64,000 nt of DNA from Streptomyces flavidovirens DSM 40150 (GTDB lineage Bacteria > Actinomycetota > Actinomycetes > Streptomycetales > Streptomycetaceae): NCBI RefSeq assembly GCF_000429085.1, contig NZ_AUBE01000004.1, forward strand, positions 369,884 to 433,883, read 5' to 3'. Under the pieces are notes generated by a model that was given only the letters and a program-made list of their open reading frames with translations, was not told the origin of the DNA and did no database searches. The translations under genes were made by a program, and so were the position numbers. Shown here piece by piece: positions 1 to 7,276 of the stretch (positions are counted from its first letter, which is position 1; the number at the start of each line of letters is the position of its first letter).

Positions 1-61
1 CGGCCTGCTCTGCGCGGTACGCCGCGACTGACCGGCGCCGACGCGCCGCCCCCGCGCACAG

Positions 62-98
62 CACTGCCCCGGCACGCTTGCGGCGTACCGGGGCAGTG
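62..98. terminator. Bidirectional intrinsic terminator hairpin
   Basis: A perfect 11-bp stem (62-72 with 88-98) encloses a 15-nt loop and is followed by four A residues on the + strand. It lies 3' of the DUF3117 gene and of whatever + gene ends just inside the left edge, as expected for a shared terminator between convergent genes. Confidence 0.6.
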
Positions 99-119
99 AA
101 AAGTTCGGGCGCTTCCGCG

Positions 120-287
120 TCAGCCGACGACCTTCTTCAGAGCGTCGCCGAGCGCATCGGCCTCATCCGGAGTCAGCTCGACGACAAGTCGTCCGCCGCC
201 TTCGAGCGGAACGCGCATGACGATGCCCCGCCCCTCCTTGGTCACCTCGAGCGGGCCGTCGCCCGTTCGCGGCTTCATGGCCGCCAT
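120..287 (-). CDS. DUF3117 family small protein
   Basis: This 55-residue protein begins MAAMKPRTGDGPLEV and ends in an acidic helix rich in E, D and A. Those features match the DUF3117 family, a short protein conserved across actinobacteria with no assigned biochemical function. A longer reading frame exists, but the ATG at 285-287 is preceded by GGAAGGGGAACGAGC, a good Shine-Dalgarno at normal spacing, which decides the start. The central segment alternates short strands (GIVMRVPLEGGGRLVVEL), suggesting a small beta-hairpin plus C-terminal helix. It is transcribed alone, ending at the hairpin at 62-98. The family call is confident; the role is unknown. Confidence 0.85.
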   Translation of the reverse strand: MAAMKPRTGDGPLEVTKEGRGIVMRVPLEGGGRLVVELTPDEADALGDALKKVVG

Positions 288-601
288 GCTCGTTCCCCTT
301 CCTGAAACCAGCTCATCGCAGCCGGCGGCCCCGTGTCGGGCAGCTGTGTCACCGGCATCGAACACATTGCTTCCAGGTCATTATCCCGCATGGCGGACCC
401 CAATGACCAACATCGCTCGGCATCGCTTGTGCAACGCGCTCTCTCAAAACCACTCAATTCGGCGGTCCGCCTGCGATACTTCGCCGCCGCCGGGCACCCA
501 GCGACCTCACATTGTTAGACGCAGGTCACATGTGCAGCCCCGGTGATCTCCGCCATGCTGGGCAGGACATGCCTGCCCGAGCCGCAAAAGGGGACCCATC
601 C
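288..601. other. Intergenic region between divergent genes
   Basis: These 314 bases separate the divergent DUF3117 and enoyl-CoA hydratase genes and must hold both promoters. The stretch around 360-520 is less GC-rich than its surroundings. No convincing -35/-10 pair, palindrome or extra gene was identified. Confidence 0.4.
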
Positions 602-1402
602 ATGGCCGACACCGTGCTCTACGAGGTGACCGACGGACTCGCGACGATCACCATCAATCGTCCCGACGCCATGAACGCCATGAACACCGAGGCCAAGGTC
701 GCCCTGCGGGACGCGGTGCAGGCCGCGGCCGCCGATCCGGCAGTACGGGCGGTCCTGCTCACCGCCGCCGGCCGGGCGTTCTGTGTGGGGCAGGACCTCA
801 AGGAGCACATCGCCTCACTCGCCGCCGACCGCGAGACGGGTACCGGCCAGACCATGAGCACGGTGCGCGAGCACTACAACCCCATCGTGCGGGCCCTCAC
901 CGAGATGCCGAAGCCCGTCGTCGCCGGAGTCAACGGCGTCGCCGCCGGCGCGGGCGCGGGCTTCGCGTTCGCCGCGGACTACCGGGTCGTCGCCGACACC
1001 GCCGCCTTCAACACCTCCTTCGCGGGGGTCGCGCTGACCGCCGACTCGGGCGTCTCGTGGACGCTGCCGCGCCTGATCGGCCGGAGCCGCGCCGCCGACC
1101 TGCTGCTTTTCCCGCGCTCGATCTCCGCGCAGGAGGCCTTCGACCTGGGCATCGCCAACAAACTGGTGCCCGCCGCCGACCTGGCCGCCGAGGCCGCGAC
1201 CGTCGCCCGCACCCTGGCCGCGGGCCCGACGCTCGCGTACGCCGCGCTCAAGGAGTCCATGGCGTACGGCGCGGACCACAGCCTGAGCGAGACCCTCGAA
1301 AAGGAGGACGAACTCCAGGCGCGGGCGGGCGCGTCGCAGGACCACGCCATCGCGGTCCAGGCGTTCATCGCCAAGGAGAAGCCGGCGTACCTCGGCCGCT
1401 GA
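602..1402 (+). CDS. Enoyl-CoA hydratase/isomerase (crotonase fold)
   Basis: This 266-residue crotonase-superfamily enzyme acts on acyl-CoA thioesters in fatty-acid or aromatic-acid breakdown. The CoA-binding/oxyanion segments are clear: GRAFCVGQDL near residue 62 and NGVAAGAGAGFAFAADYRV near 105-125. Of the two glutamates of classical hydratases, the first position lies in AFNTSFAGVALTAD and is not acidic. An Asp follows (TADSG), as in PaaG-type ring isomerases, so isomerase activity is at least as likely as hydration. The ATG at 602 follows AAAAGGGGACC; an upstream in-frame ATG at 512 has no such site. The last 38 bases overlap the convergent tag gene. Substrate unknown. Confidence 0.85.
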   Translation: MADTVLYEVTDGLATITINRPDAMNAMNTEAKVALRDAVQAAAADPAVRAVLLTAAGRAFCVGQDLKEHIASLAADRETGTGQTMSTVREHYNPIVRALTEMPKPVVAGVNGVAAGAGAGFAFAADYRVVADTAAFNTSFAGVALTADSGVSWTLPRLIGRSRAADLLLFPRSISAQEAFDLGIANKLVPAADLAAEAATVARTLAAGPTLAYAALKESMAYGADHSLSETLEKEDELQARAGASQDHAIAVQAFIAKEKPAYLGR

Positions 1403-2003
1403 CGCCCGCCAGGCCCGTGCCGGCCCCGCCGCGCGCCACGCACTGAGCGAGATGGTCGTCGACCAGACCGCACGCCTGCATCAGGGCGTACGCCGTCGTC
1501 GGGCCGACGAAACGTATGCCGCGCTTCTTGAGCGCCTTGGACAGCGCTATGGACTCCGGAGTGATCGCGGGCACGTCCGAGATCGTCTGCGGGGCCGGGC
1601 GCGTCGCGGGCTCCGGAGCGTACGACCAGATCAGGGTGTCGAGCTCGCCGGGCTGCCAGCCGGCGAGCGTCCTGGCGTTGGCGAGGGTCGCCTCGATCTT
1701 GGCGCGGTTGCGGATGATGCCGGGGTCGGCGAGCAGGCGCGCGGCGTCCTCGTCGGTGAAGGCGGCCACCGACGCGATCTTGAAACCGGCGAAGGCGTTA
1801 CGGAAGCCCTCGCGGCGGCGGAGGATCGTCAGCCAGGAGAGCCCGGACTGGAACGCCTCCAGGCAGAGGCGTTCGTACAGCGCGTCGTCGCCGTGGACCG
1901 GGCGGCCCCACTCCTCGTCGTGGTACGCGACGTACTCCTCGGTGGCCAGGCCCCACGGGCAGCGCGGGCGGCCGTCCGGGCCCGGCTCGGCTCCGCCGGT
2001 CAT
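1365..2003 (-). CDS. tag: DNA-3-methyladenine glycosylase I
   Basis: This helix-hairpin-helix glycosylase removes 3-methyladenine from alkylated DNA to start base-excision repair. Its 212 residues carry family hallmarks: RCPWG near the N-terminus, HDEEWGRPVHGDDALYE, the QSGLSWLTIL segment and FVGPTTAYALMQA. The zinc-snap ligands can be assigned to Cys15 and His28 at the N-terminus and to the His and Cys of DDHLAQC near residues 184-188. The start codon overlaps the stop of the DivIVA-domain gene (ATGA), so the two are translationally coupled. The 3' end runs 38 nt into the opposing enoyl-CoA hydratase gene. The C-terminal 20 residues are a Gly/Ser-rich tail beyond the catalytic core. Confidence 0.93.
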   Translation of the reverse strand: MTGGAEPGPDGRPRCPWGLATEEYVAYHDEEWGRPVHGDDALYERLCLEAFQSGLSWLTILRRREGFRNAFAGFKIASVAAFTDEDAARLLADPGIIRNRAKIEATLANARTLAGWQPGELDTLIWSYAPEPATRPAPQTISDVPAITPESIALSKALKKRGIRFVGPTTAYALMQACGLVDDHLAQCVARGGAGTGLAGVSGRGTPASPWR

Positions 2004-2380
2004 GACCGTGGCTCCTCGCCCGGCGTATCTGTGAACGAGCCGTCCTTGAAGAGGTCGGCGCCGCCGACCGCCCTGGCCTGGACACCGGCCAGGGCCGCCT
2101 CAAGCTCCGCGATCCGCGCGTCGCGCTCGGCCAGCTCGGCGCCGAGGCGGCCGAGCACGTCGTCGACGTCGCCCATCCGGTAGCCACGGGGCGCCAGCGG
2201 CAGGCGCAGCGCCTCGACATCGGCGCGGCCCACCGGCCGCGTCGCGGGCAGCGGGTCCACCAGTTGTTCGGGCGCTGCTTCGGGCAGCACCCCGCCGCTG
2301 TCGCTGCCGCCTCCGCCGACCACGGCGAGGGTGACCGCGGCGACCACCACGACCATCGCCACCACCAAGAACAAGAACAC
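2000..2380 (-). CDS. DivIVA-domain membrane protein
   Basis: This 126-residue protein has an N-terminal hydrophobic segment (VFLFLVVAMVVVVAAVTLAVV), a short Gly/Ser linker, then a DivIVA-type N-terminal motif (LRLPLAPRGYRMGDVDDVL). A heptad-like helix (LGAELAERDARIAELEAAL) suggests a coiled coil. DivIVA-like proteins organise polar growth and division in actinobacteria; this small version is probably an accessory cell-envelope protein. I placed the start at the GTG at 2378-2380, nine bases after GGAG, because upstream codons would place charged residues before the membrane segment. It overlaps tag by four bases, so the two form an operon. No specific role can be assigned. Confidence 0.75.
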   Translation of the reverse strand: MFLFLVVAMVVVVAAVTLAVVGGGGSDSGGVLPEAAPEQLVDPLPATRPVGRADVEALRLPLAPRGYRMGDVDDVLGRLGAELAERDARIAELEAALAGVQARAVGGADLFKDGSFTDTPGEEPRS

Positions 2381-2486
2381 GAGCGTCTCCCCGGGCCACG
2401 CGCAAAGCGCAAACTGTCCAGTCCCGATCGTGCCATGCGGCACTGACAGTTAAGGTCGCAGGCGACCGACGCGAGGAGGAAACACG

Positions 2487-3347
2487 GTGCTCAGGCTGGG
2501 ACGGCGCGAGTTCGCAGCGCACGAGCCGGTGATCATGGCGATCGTGAACCGGACCCCTGATTCGTTCTACGACCAGGGTGCGACGTTCCGCGACGAGCCC
2601 GCGCTCGCCCGCGTCGAGCAGGCGGTCTCGGAGGGCGCCGCCATCATCGACATCGGTGGTGTGAAGGCCGGCCCCGGCGAAGAGGTGAGCGCCGCCGAGG
2701 AGGCCCGCCGCACGGTGGGTTTCGTGGCCGAGGTGCGCCGGCGCCACCCGGACGTGGTGATCAGCGTCGACACCTGGCGGCACGAGGTGGGCGAGGCGGT
2801 CTGCGCGGCGGGGGCGGACCTGCTGAACGACGCGTGGGGCGGTGTCGATCCGCGGCTGGCCGAGGTGGCGGCCCGTTACGACGTGGGCCTGGTGTGTACG
2901 CACGCGGGCGGAGCGGAGCCGCGGACGCGGCCGCACCGGATCACGTACGACGACGTCATGGCGGACATCCTCGCCGTGACCCTCGGGCTGGCGGAGCGCG
3001 CGGAGAAGCTGGGCGTACGGCGCGACGCGATTCTGATCGATCCGGGGCACGACTTCGGGAAGAACACCCGGCACAGCCTTGAGGCGACCCGGCGGCTCGG
3101 CGAGATGGTGGAGACGGGCCGTCCTGTCCTGGTCTCGCTGTCCAACAAGGACTTCGTCGGTGAGACGCTCGACCGGCCCGTGAAGGAACGGGTGGTCGGG
3201 ACGCTGGCCACGACGGCTGTTTCGGCGTGGCTGGGCGCGCAGGTCTACCGGGTGCACGAGGTCGCGGAGACGCGGCAGGTGCTGGACATGGTGGCATCCA
3301 TCGCGGGCCACCGGCCTCCGGCGGTGGCGCGGCGGGGCCTGGCCTGA
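2487..3347 (+). CDS. folP: Dihydropteroate synthase homologue (FolP2-like)
   Basis: This 286-residue TIM-barrel protein belongs to the dihydropteroate synthase family (7,8-dihydropterin diphosphate plus p-aminobenzoate). Conserved pieces are NRTPDSFYDQG (usually NVTPDSF.DGG), SVDTWRHEV, LNDAWGG, IDPGHDFGKN, SLSNKDF and YRVHE. Loop 2, normally DIGGESTRPG, reads DIGGVKAGPG here, as in the actinobacterial FolP2 group. Mycobacterial FolP2 is known to lack DHPS activity, so folate synthesis by this copy is doubtful. The GTG start at 2487 follows GAGGAGGA with good spacing. The gene faces the LOG gene across a 12-bp terminator. Family assignment is firm; the reaction is uncertain. Confidence 0.85.
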   Translation: MLRLGRREFAAHEPVIMAIVNRTPDSFYDQGATFRDEPALARVEQAVSEGAAIIDIGGVKAGPGEEVSAAEEARRTVGFVAEVRRRHPDVVISVDTWRHEVGEAVCAAGADLLNDAWGGVDPRLAEVAARYDVGLVCTHAGGAEPRTRPHRITYDDVMADILAVTLGLAERAEKLGVRRDAILIDPGHDFGKNTRHSLEATRRLGEMVETGRPVLVSLSNKDFVGETLDRPVKERVVGTLATTAVSAWLGAQVYRVHEVAETRQVLDMVASIAGHRPPAVARRGLA

Positions 3348-3361
3348 GGGCGCGGCGGCTG

Positions 3362-3391
3362 GGGGCGCGGGGCGGCTCGGGGCGCGGGGCG
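3362..3391. repeat. 17-nt period GC-rich tandem repeat
   Basis: GGGGCGCGGGGCG occurs at 3362-3374 and 3379-3391, starting 15 nt after the folP stop codon. It resembles other short repeats found at gene 3' ends in this window. Confidence 0.6.
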
Positions 3392-3411
3392 CCACGGCGG
3401 GCGGGCCGGGG

Positions 3412-3442
3412 CCGCTGCGCGGGGCTGAAGCCCGCGCAGCGG
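3412..3442. terminator. Terminator hairpin between convergent folP and LOG genes
   Basis: A perfect 12-bp inverted repeat (3412-3423 with 3431-3442) with a 7-nt loop lies between the two convergent stop codons. There is no U tract, which is usual for Streptomyces terminators. Confidence 0.65.
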
Positions 3443-3450
3443 TGTCCCGG

Positions 3451-4200
3451 TTACCTCTCCGACTCCTTCGAGACCAGAGCCACCGCTTCCTCCACGCTGT
3501 CCGTCACGTGGAACAGCAGCAGGTCTCTCTCCGACGCCTTCCCCTGCGCGATCACCGTGTCGCGCAGCCAGTCGACCAGTCCGCTCCAGTACGCCGTGCC
3601 GAAGAGCACGATCGGGAACCGCGTGACCTTGCGGGTCTGGACCAGCGTCAGCGCCTCGAAGAGTTCGTCGAGCGTGCCGAGGCCGCCCGGCAGGACCACG
3701 AAGCCGTGCGCGTACTTCACGAACATGATTTTGCGGACGAAGAAGTAGCGGAAGTTGACGCCGATGTCGACGTGCGGGTTGATGCCCTGCTCGAAGGGCA
3801 GCTCGATCCCGAGGCCGACCGAGATGCCTTTGGCGTCCCGCGCCCCCTTGTTCGCCGCCTCCATCGCTCCGGGCCCGCCGCCCGTGATCACCGCGAACCC
3901 GGCTTCGGCCAGGCCCCTGCCGAGCTCCACGCCCGCTTCGTAGTCGGGCATGCCGGGCCGTGTGCGCGCCGAACCGAAGACGCTGATGGCGGGCGGCAGT
4001 TCGGCGAGGGCGCCGAAACCGTCCACCAGCTCCGCCTGCATCCGCATGACCCGCCAGGGGTCCGTGTGCACCCAGCCGGTATCACCGTTGGAGTCCAGCA
4101 GCCGCTGGTCGGTCGTGCCCGGCTGGATTTGGTCGCCGCGGCGCACCACAGGCCCCAGACGCTGCTCTTCCGGTACCCGCTCCTCTTCAGGAATCGCCAT
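3451..4200 (-). CDS. LOG-type TIGR00730 Rossmann-fold protein
   Basis: This 249-residue protein belongs to the LONELY GUY / TIGR00730 family, whose characterised members hydrolyse nucleoside 5'-monophosphates, releasing cytokinins from their ribotides. The diagnostic motifs are present: GSARTRP, ITGGGPGAMEAANKGARD and PGGLGTLDELFE (PGGxGTxxE), plus the NFRYFFVRKIMF helix. An extension of about 80 residues precedes the Rossmann core. I chose the ATG at 4198-4200 because GGAGGG lies eight bases upstream; the frame is open further out but lacks a site. Actinobacterial members are often called lysine-decarboxylase-like, an old misannotation: no PLP-binding motif is visible here. Confidence 0.88.
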   Translation of the reverse strand: MAIPEEERVPEEQRLGPVVRRGDQIQPGTTDQRLLDSNGDTGWVHTDPWRVMRMQAELVDGFGALAELPPAISVFGSARTRPGMPDYEAGVELGRGLAEAGFAVITGGGPGAMEAANKGARDAKGISVGLGIELPFEQGINPHVDIGVNFRYFFVRKIMFVKYAHGFVVLPGGLGTLDELFEALTLVQTRKVTRFPIVLFGTAYWSGLVDWLRDTVIAQGKASERDLLLFHVTDSVEEAVALVSKESER

Positions 4201-4269
4201 GCCGTACTCCCTCCGCTGCCGAACATTGTCCGGACAGCGTAGGTCCACACCCGTGACGAACAGTGAAAT

Positions 4270-5349
4270 TCAGGCCGTCAGCCAGGCGCGAAGTCGCTCC
4301 TCGCAGTGCGTGATCCTCTCGACGGCCACGTGCTCGTCGCGCTTGTGCGCGAGAAGCGGGTTCCCCGGACCGTAATTGACCGCCGGCACCCCGACGGCGC
4401 TGAAGCGCGAGACGTCGGTCCACCCGAACTTGGGCTGAGCGGTGCCGCCCACCGCCGCCATGAACGCGGCGGCGGCCGGGTGCGAAAGACCCGGCAGGGC
4501 CGCCCCCGAGTGGTCGTCCACGACGAACTCCGCGATGTCGCAGTCCGCGAAGACCTCGCGTACGTGCGCGAGCGCCTCCTGCTCGCTGCGGTCGGGCGCG
4601 TAACGGAAGTTGACCGTCACCGTGCACGCGTCGGGGATGACGTTGCCCGCGACACCGCCCTCGATCGCGACGGCGTTGAGACCCTCGCGGTACTCCAGGC
4701 CGTCGATCACGGGCCGCCGCGGCTCGTACGCCGCCAGCCTGGCCAGGATCGGCGCGGCCGTGTGGATCGCGTTGGACCCCATCCAGCCGCGCGCCGAGTG
4801 CGCCCGCTCCCCCGCCGTGCGCAGCAGCACCCGCAGTGTGCCCTGGCAGCCGCCCTCGACCTGCCCGTCGGACGGTTCGAGGAGTACGGCGAAGTCGCCC
4901 GTCAGCCAGTCGGGGTGGGCGTCGGCGACGTGCCCGAGGCCGTTGAGGTGCGCGGCGACCTCTTCATTGTCGTAGAAGACGAAGGTCAGGTCACGGTTGG
5001 GCTCGGGGACCGTCGCGGCGATACGGAGTTGCACCGCGACGCCGGACTTCATGTCGCTCGTACCGCAGCCCCACAGAACGCCGTTCTCGTCGAGCCTGGA
5101 CGGCACGTTGTCCGCGATCGGGACGGTGTCGATGTGCCCGGCCAGGATGACCCGCTCGGCGCGCCCCAGATTCGTACGGGCCACCACGTTGTTGCCGTAC
5201 CGGTCGACAGTGAGGTGCGGCAGCGCGCGCAGCGCCTCCTCGACGGCGTCGGCGAGGGCCTTCTCGCCGCCGCTCACCGACGGGAAGTCGACGAGCCGGG
5301 CGGTCAGCGCGGGGGCGTCCAGGAAGAGGTCAAGCGGAGTTTCGGCCAT
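4270..5349 (-). CDS. dapE: Succinyl-diaminopimelate desuccinylase
   Basis: DapE hydrolyses N-succinyl-LL-2,6-diaminopimelate in the lysine/peptidoglycan DAP pathway and is a di-zinc M20-family enzyme. The 359-residue protein shows LAGHIDTVP (His and Asp ligands), WGCGTSDMKSG (bridging Asp), FYDNEEVAA (catalytic Glu pair) and a C-terminal LAHKRDEHV His ligand, with a dimerisation domain in the middle. The start ATG at 5347-5349 has no Shine-Dalgarno. A TAGTCT -10 element lies seven bases upstream, so the mRNA is probably leaderless. The partner aminotransferase gene dapC lies 2 kb away on the same strand. Confidence 0.92.
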   Translation of the reverse strand: MAETPLDLFLDAPALTARLVDFPSVSGGEKALADAVEEALRALPHLTVDRYGNNVVARTNLGRAERVILAGHIDTVPIADNVPSRLDENGVLWGCGTSDMKSGVAVQLRIAATVPEPNRDLTFVFYDNEEVAAHLNGLGHVADAHPDWLTGDFAVLLEPSDGQVEGGCQGTLRVLLRTAGERAHSARGWMGSNAIHTAAPILARLAAYEPRRPVIDGLEYREGLNAVAIEGGVAGNVIPDACTVTVNFRYAPDRSEQEALAHVREVFADCDIAEFVVDDHSGAALPGLSHPAAAAFMAAVGGTAQPKFGWTDVSRFSAVGVPAVNYGPGNPLLAHKRDEHVAVERITHCEERLRAWLTA

Positions 5350-5356
5350 GCCCCCG

Positions 5357-5362
5357 AGACTA
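5357..5362 (-). promoter_or_regulatory. -10 element of predicted leaderless dapE promoter
   Basis: TAGTCT (complement of 5357-5362) fits TANNNT and is separated from the dapE ATG by 7 nt. No Shine-Dalgarno is present, so transcription probably starts at the ATG. Confidence 0.5.
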
Positions 5363-5437
5363 ACCGGCACTGGCCGGAGGCCGCCGGGCCGTCCGCGAAA
5401 GGAGTCGTCCCCCGGAAGGGGCGGAAACGGCCTCCAG

Positions 5438-5443
5438 TACCTT
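5438..5443 (+). promoter_or_regulatory. -10 element of predicted leaderless promoter
   Basis: TACCTT lies 7 nt before the GTG at 5451, with no Shine-Dalgarno between. It is arranged back to back with the dapE promoter in a 101-bp divergent region. Confidence 0.5.
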
Positions 5444-5450
5444 AGGCAGC

Positions 5451-6455
5451 GTGTCTGAGTCCACCACTTCCGTAACTCGCGGCCGTGCCCTGCGCATCAC
5501 GGCGGGCGTCGCCGTGCTGCTCGCGCTGGCCGGGTACCTGGTGGCGCAGTACGTGACCGGCGGCGCGGGCGCACCGCGCTGCGTCGTGCGCTCCGCGGAG
5601 GGCGACGGGACGACGTACGAGCTCAGTCCGGAGCAGGCCGTGAACGCCGCGACGATCTCCGCCGTCGGCACCTCGCGCGGGCTGCCGGAGCGGGCGGTGA
5701 CGATCGCGCTCGCCACCGCCCTCCAGGAGTCGGCGCTGCGCAACATCAAGTACGGCGACCGTGACTCGCTCGGCCTCTTCCAGCAGCGCCCGTCGCAGGG
5801 CTGGGGCACCCCGAAGCAGATCCTCGACCCCGGCTACTCGGCCGAGAAGTTCTACGAGCACCTGGAGAAGGTGCCCGGCTACTCCCGGCTGCCGCTGACC
5901 GTCGCCGCCCAGCGCGTCCAGCGCAGCGGTTTCCCGCAGGCGTACGCGAAACACGAGCCGGACGCGGCGCTGCTGGCCGCCGCGCTCACCGGGCGCGCGC
6001 CCGCGTCGCTGACGTGCTCGGCCCCGCGTGACGCGCAGCCGGGCAGGCCGGCCGACGTACGGGCCGCGCTGATAAGGGATTTCGGGCCGGACGTACTGCC
6101 CAAGGCTCAGGCCGCCGGGTCGGCGGACGAAGCGGACTCTGCAGGCACAGCGGACACAGCGGGCGCGGCAGGTGCGGCAGGCGCGGCAGGCGCGAGCGCG
6201 AAGTTCGGCAGCACCCCCGCCGCGGCGACCGTGACCGTGCCCGTACCCGCGCAGGCGGCGGGCGCCGCCAGGAGCGCCGGCGACCGGCGCGGCTGGGAAC
6301 TCGCGCACTGGGCCGTCGCCCACGCCGCCGAGTTCCGCATCGAACAGGTCGTCTACGCCGGCCGCGTGTGGACCACCGGCGATTCAGGAAAGAAATGGCA
6401 GTCCGGGAACGCCCGGAACGGCTCCGGAGAGGTCCGGATCACCACCGCTCAATAG
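5451..6455 (+). CDS. Membrane-anchored lysozyme-like (transglycosylase fold) protein
   Basis: The 334-residue product starts with a short basic segment and one membrane helix (ALRITAGVAVLLALAGYLVAQ, residues about 12-32), so the rest is extracellular. Residues about 60-200 resemble lysozyme-like folds: ATALQESALRN supplies a candidate catalytic Glu and SLGLFQQRPSQGWG resembles the GLFQ motif of SLT enzymes. The C-terminal third holds an Ala/Gly/Thr-rich linker and a short conserved end (WTTGDSGKKWQ). Streptomyces homologues are often labelled heavy metal transporter, which this sequence does not support. The GTG start is set by the leaderless -10 box. A role in peptidoglycan remodelling is inferred. 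Confidence 0.75.
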   Translation: MSESTTSVTRGRALRITAGVAVLLALAGYLVAQYVTGGAGAPRCVVRSAEGDGTTYELSPEQAVNAATISAVGTSRGLPERAVTIALATALQESALRNIKYGDRDSLGLFQQRPSQGWGTPKQILDPGYSAEKFYEHLEKVPGYSRLPLTVAAQRVQRSGFPQAYAKHEPDAALLAAALTGRAPASLTCSAPRDAQPGRPADVRAALIRDFGPDVLPKAQAAGSADEADSAGTADTAGAAGAAGAAGASAKFGSTPAAATVTVPVPAQAAGAARSAGDRRGWELAHWAVAHAAEFRIEQVVYAGRVWTTGDSGKKWQSGNARNGSGEVRITTAQ

Positions 6456-6756
6456 TGCGGGCGATCACTCGAAAGCGGTAAGCGGGCCCCGCCGCAGCGG
6501 GGGTGCGGACGCACCTGCGGACCCTCACCCCTCCAAACCCGAATTCGCCGGGAAACAAAGGGAACCGGCCCTCGTACGCCGCCTCACGGCGCGGGTTGTT
6601 TGCCCGGATTCATCCGGAGCCGATAATGCGACGCATTGCAAACTCTTTACCTTGGTGCACCGCAACCTCACCCTCCCTTTCAGCGGTTGTCACGGCGTCT
6701 GATCGTCGGACAGACAGTCTCCACATCAACCTCGTCTCTCCCGTCTAAGGAGCACC
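6456..6756. other. Intergenic region upstream of small secreted protein gene
   Basis: The 301 bases contain a 6-bp GC hairpin (6487-6492 with 6497-6502) that may terminate the preceding gene, a repeated TGCGGAC, and a less GC-rich stretch at 6590-6660 that probably carries the promoter of the next gene. No confident -35/-10 pair was found. Confidence 0.4.
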
Positions 6757-7203
6757 ATGTCTCTCCCCCTGACCCGTCGGATCGCCCGCGCCGCACTGCT
6801 CATCGCGGCCGGCGCAGCCCCCGTGGTCGGTGCGGCCGGCTCCGCCAGCGCCGCTGAGCTCCCCGCCGCCCCGAACCTGGGTGGCCTGACCGCCCTGGAC
6901 GGCGCCGGTCTCGGCGACACCGTCGACAGCACGGCGCAGAAGAGCTCCAAGACCGCGGGTGACACCGGCAGCCAGGCCGTCAAGAAGGCCGTCCCGGCCG
7001 CCGGCAAGACCGTCGGCAAGGCCGGCAAGACCGCCACCCCCGCCGCGCAGAAGGCGGCCGGTGACGTCACCGGCAGCGCCGGTGAGGTCCTCGGCGACAC
7101 CACCAAGACCGCGGGTGGCGGCCTCCCGGCCGCCGACGCGCTGCCCACCGGTGGCAGCCTGCCGACCAGCTCCCTGCCCAGCACGGGCCTGCCGCTCGGC
7201 TAG
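6757..7203 (+). CDS. Small secreted Ala/Thr/Lys-rich protein
   Basis: This 148-residue protein has a classic Sec signal peptide: RR, a hydrophobic core (AALLIAAGAAPVVGAAG) and a cleavage site after SASA at about residue 32. The mature part is low-complexity, dominated by A, G, K, T and S, with recurring KTAGD/KTVGKAGKT-like segments, and ends in a Pro/Leu/Gly tail (SLPSTGLPLG). No enzymatic motif, membrane anchor or sortase signal is visible. A strong Shine-Dalgarno (AAGGAG) precedes the ATG. It is monocistronic, bounded by a 17-bp terminator, and likely well expressed. I do not recognise a function; a cell-surface or extracellular structural role is possible. Confidence 0.8.
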   Translation: MSLPLTRRIARAALLIAAGAAPVVGAAGSASAAELPAAPNLGGLTALDGAGLGDTVDSTAQKSSKTAGDTGSQAVKKAVPAAGKTVGKAGKTATPAAQKAAGDVTGSAGEVLGDTTKTAGGGLPAADALPTGGSLPTSSLPSTGLPLG

Positions 7204-7218
7204 TCCGTACGCAAACAG

Positions 7219-7258
7219 AAGGGGCCCCGGGGGAGCGTGAACTCCCCCGGGGCCCCTT
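7219..7258. terminator. Strong bidirectional terminator
   Basis: A perfect 17-bp stem (7219-7235 with 7242-7258) with a 6-nt loop, starting AA and ending TT, lies between the convergent secreted-protein gene and dapC. Confidence 0.85.
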
Positions 7259-7276
7259 CGCGTACGTACGAAGTGA

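Noticed and set aside
2..31. Possible C-terminal fragment of a + strand gene (ends RRD, TGA at 29-31)
   Set aside because: Only nine codons are visible, so coding cannot be supported, although the hairpin at 62-98 fits a gene ending there.
5451..6455. Heavy-metal transporter label for the lysozyme-like protein
   Set aside because: There is only one membrane helix and no metal-binding motif; the ATALQES and GLFQ motifs fit a lysozyme-like fold instead.
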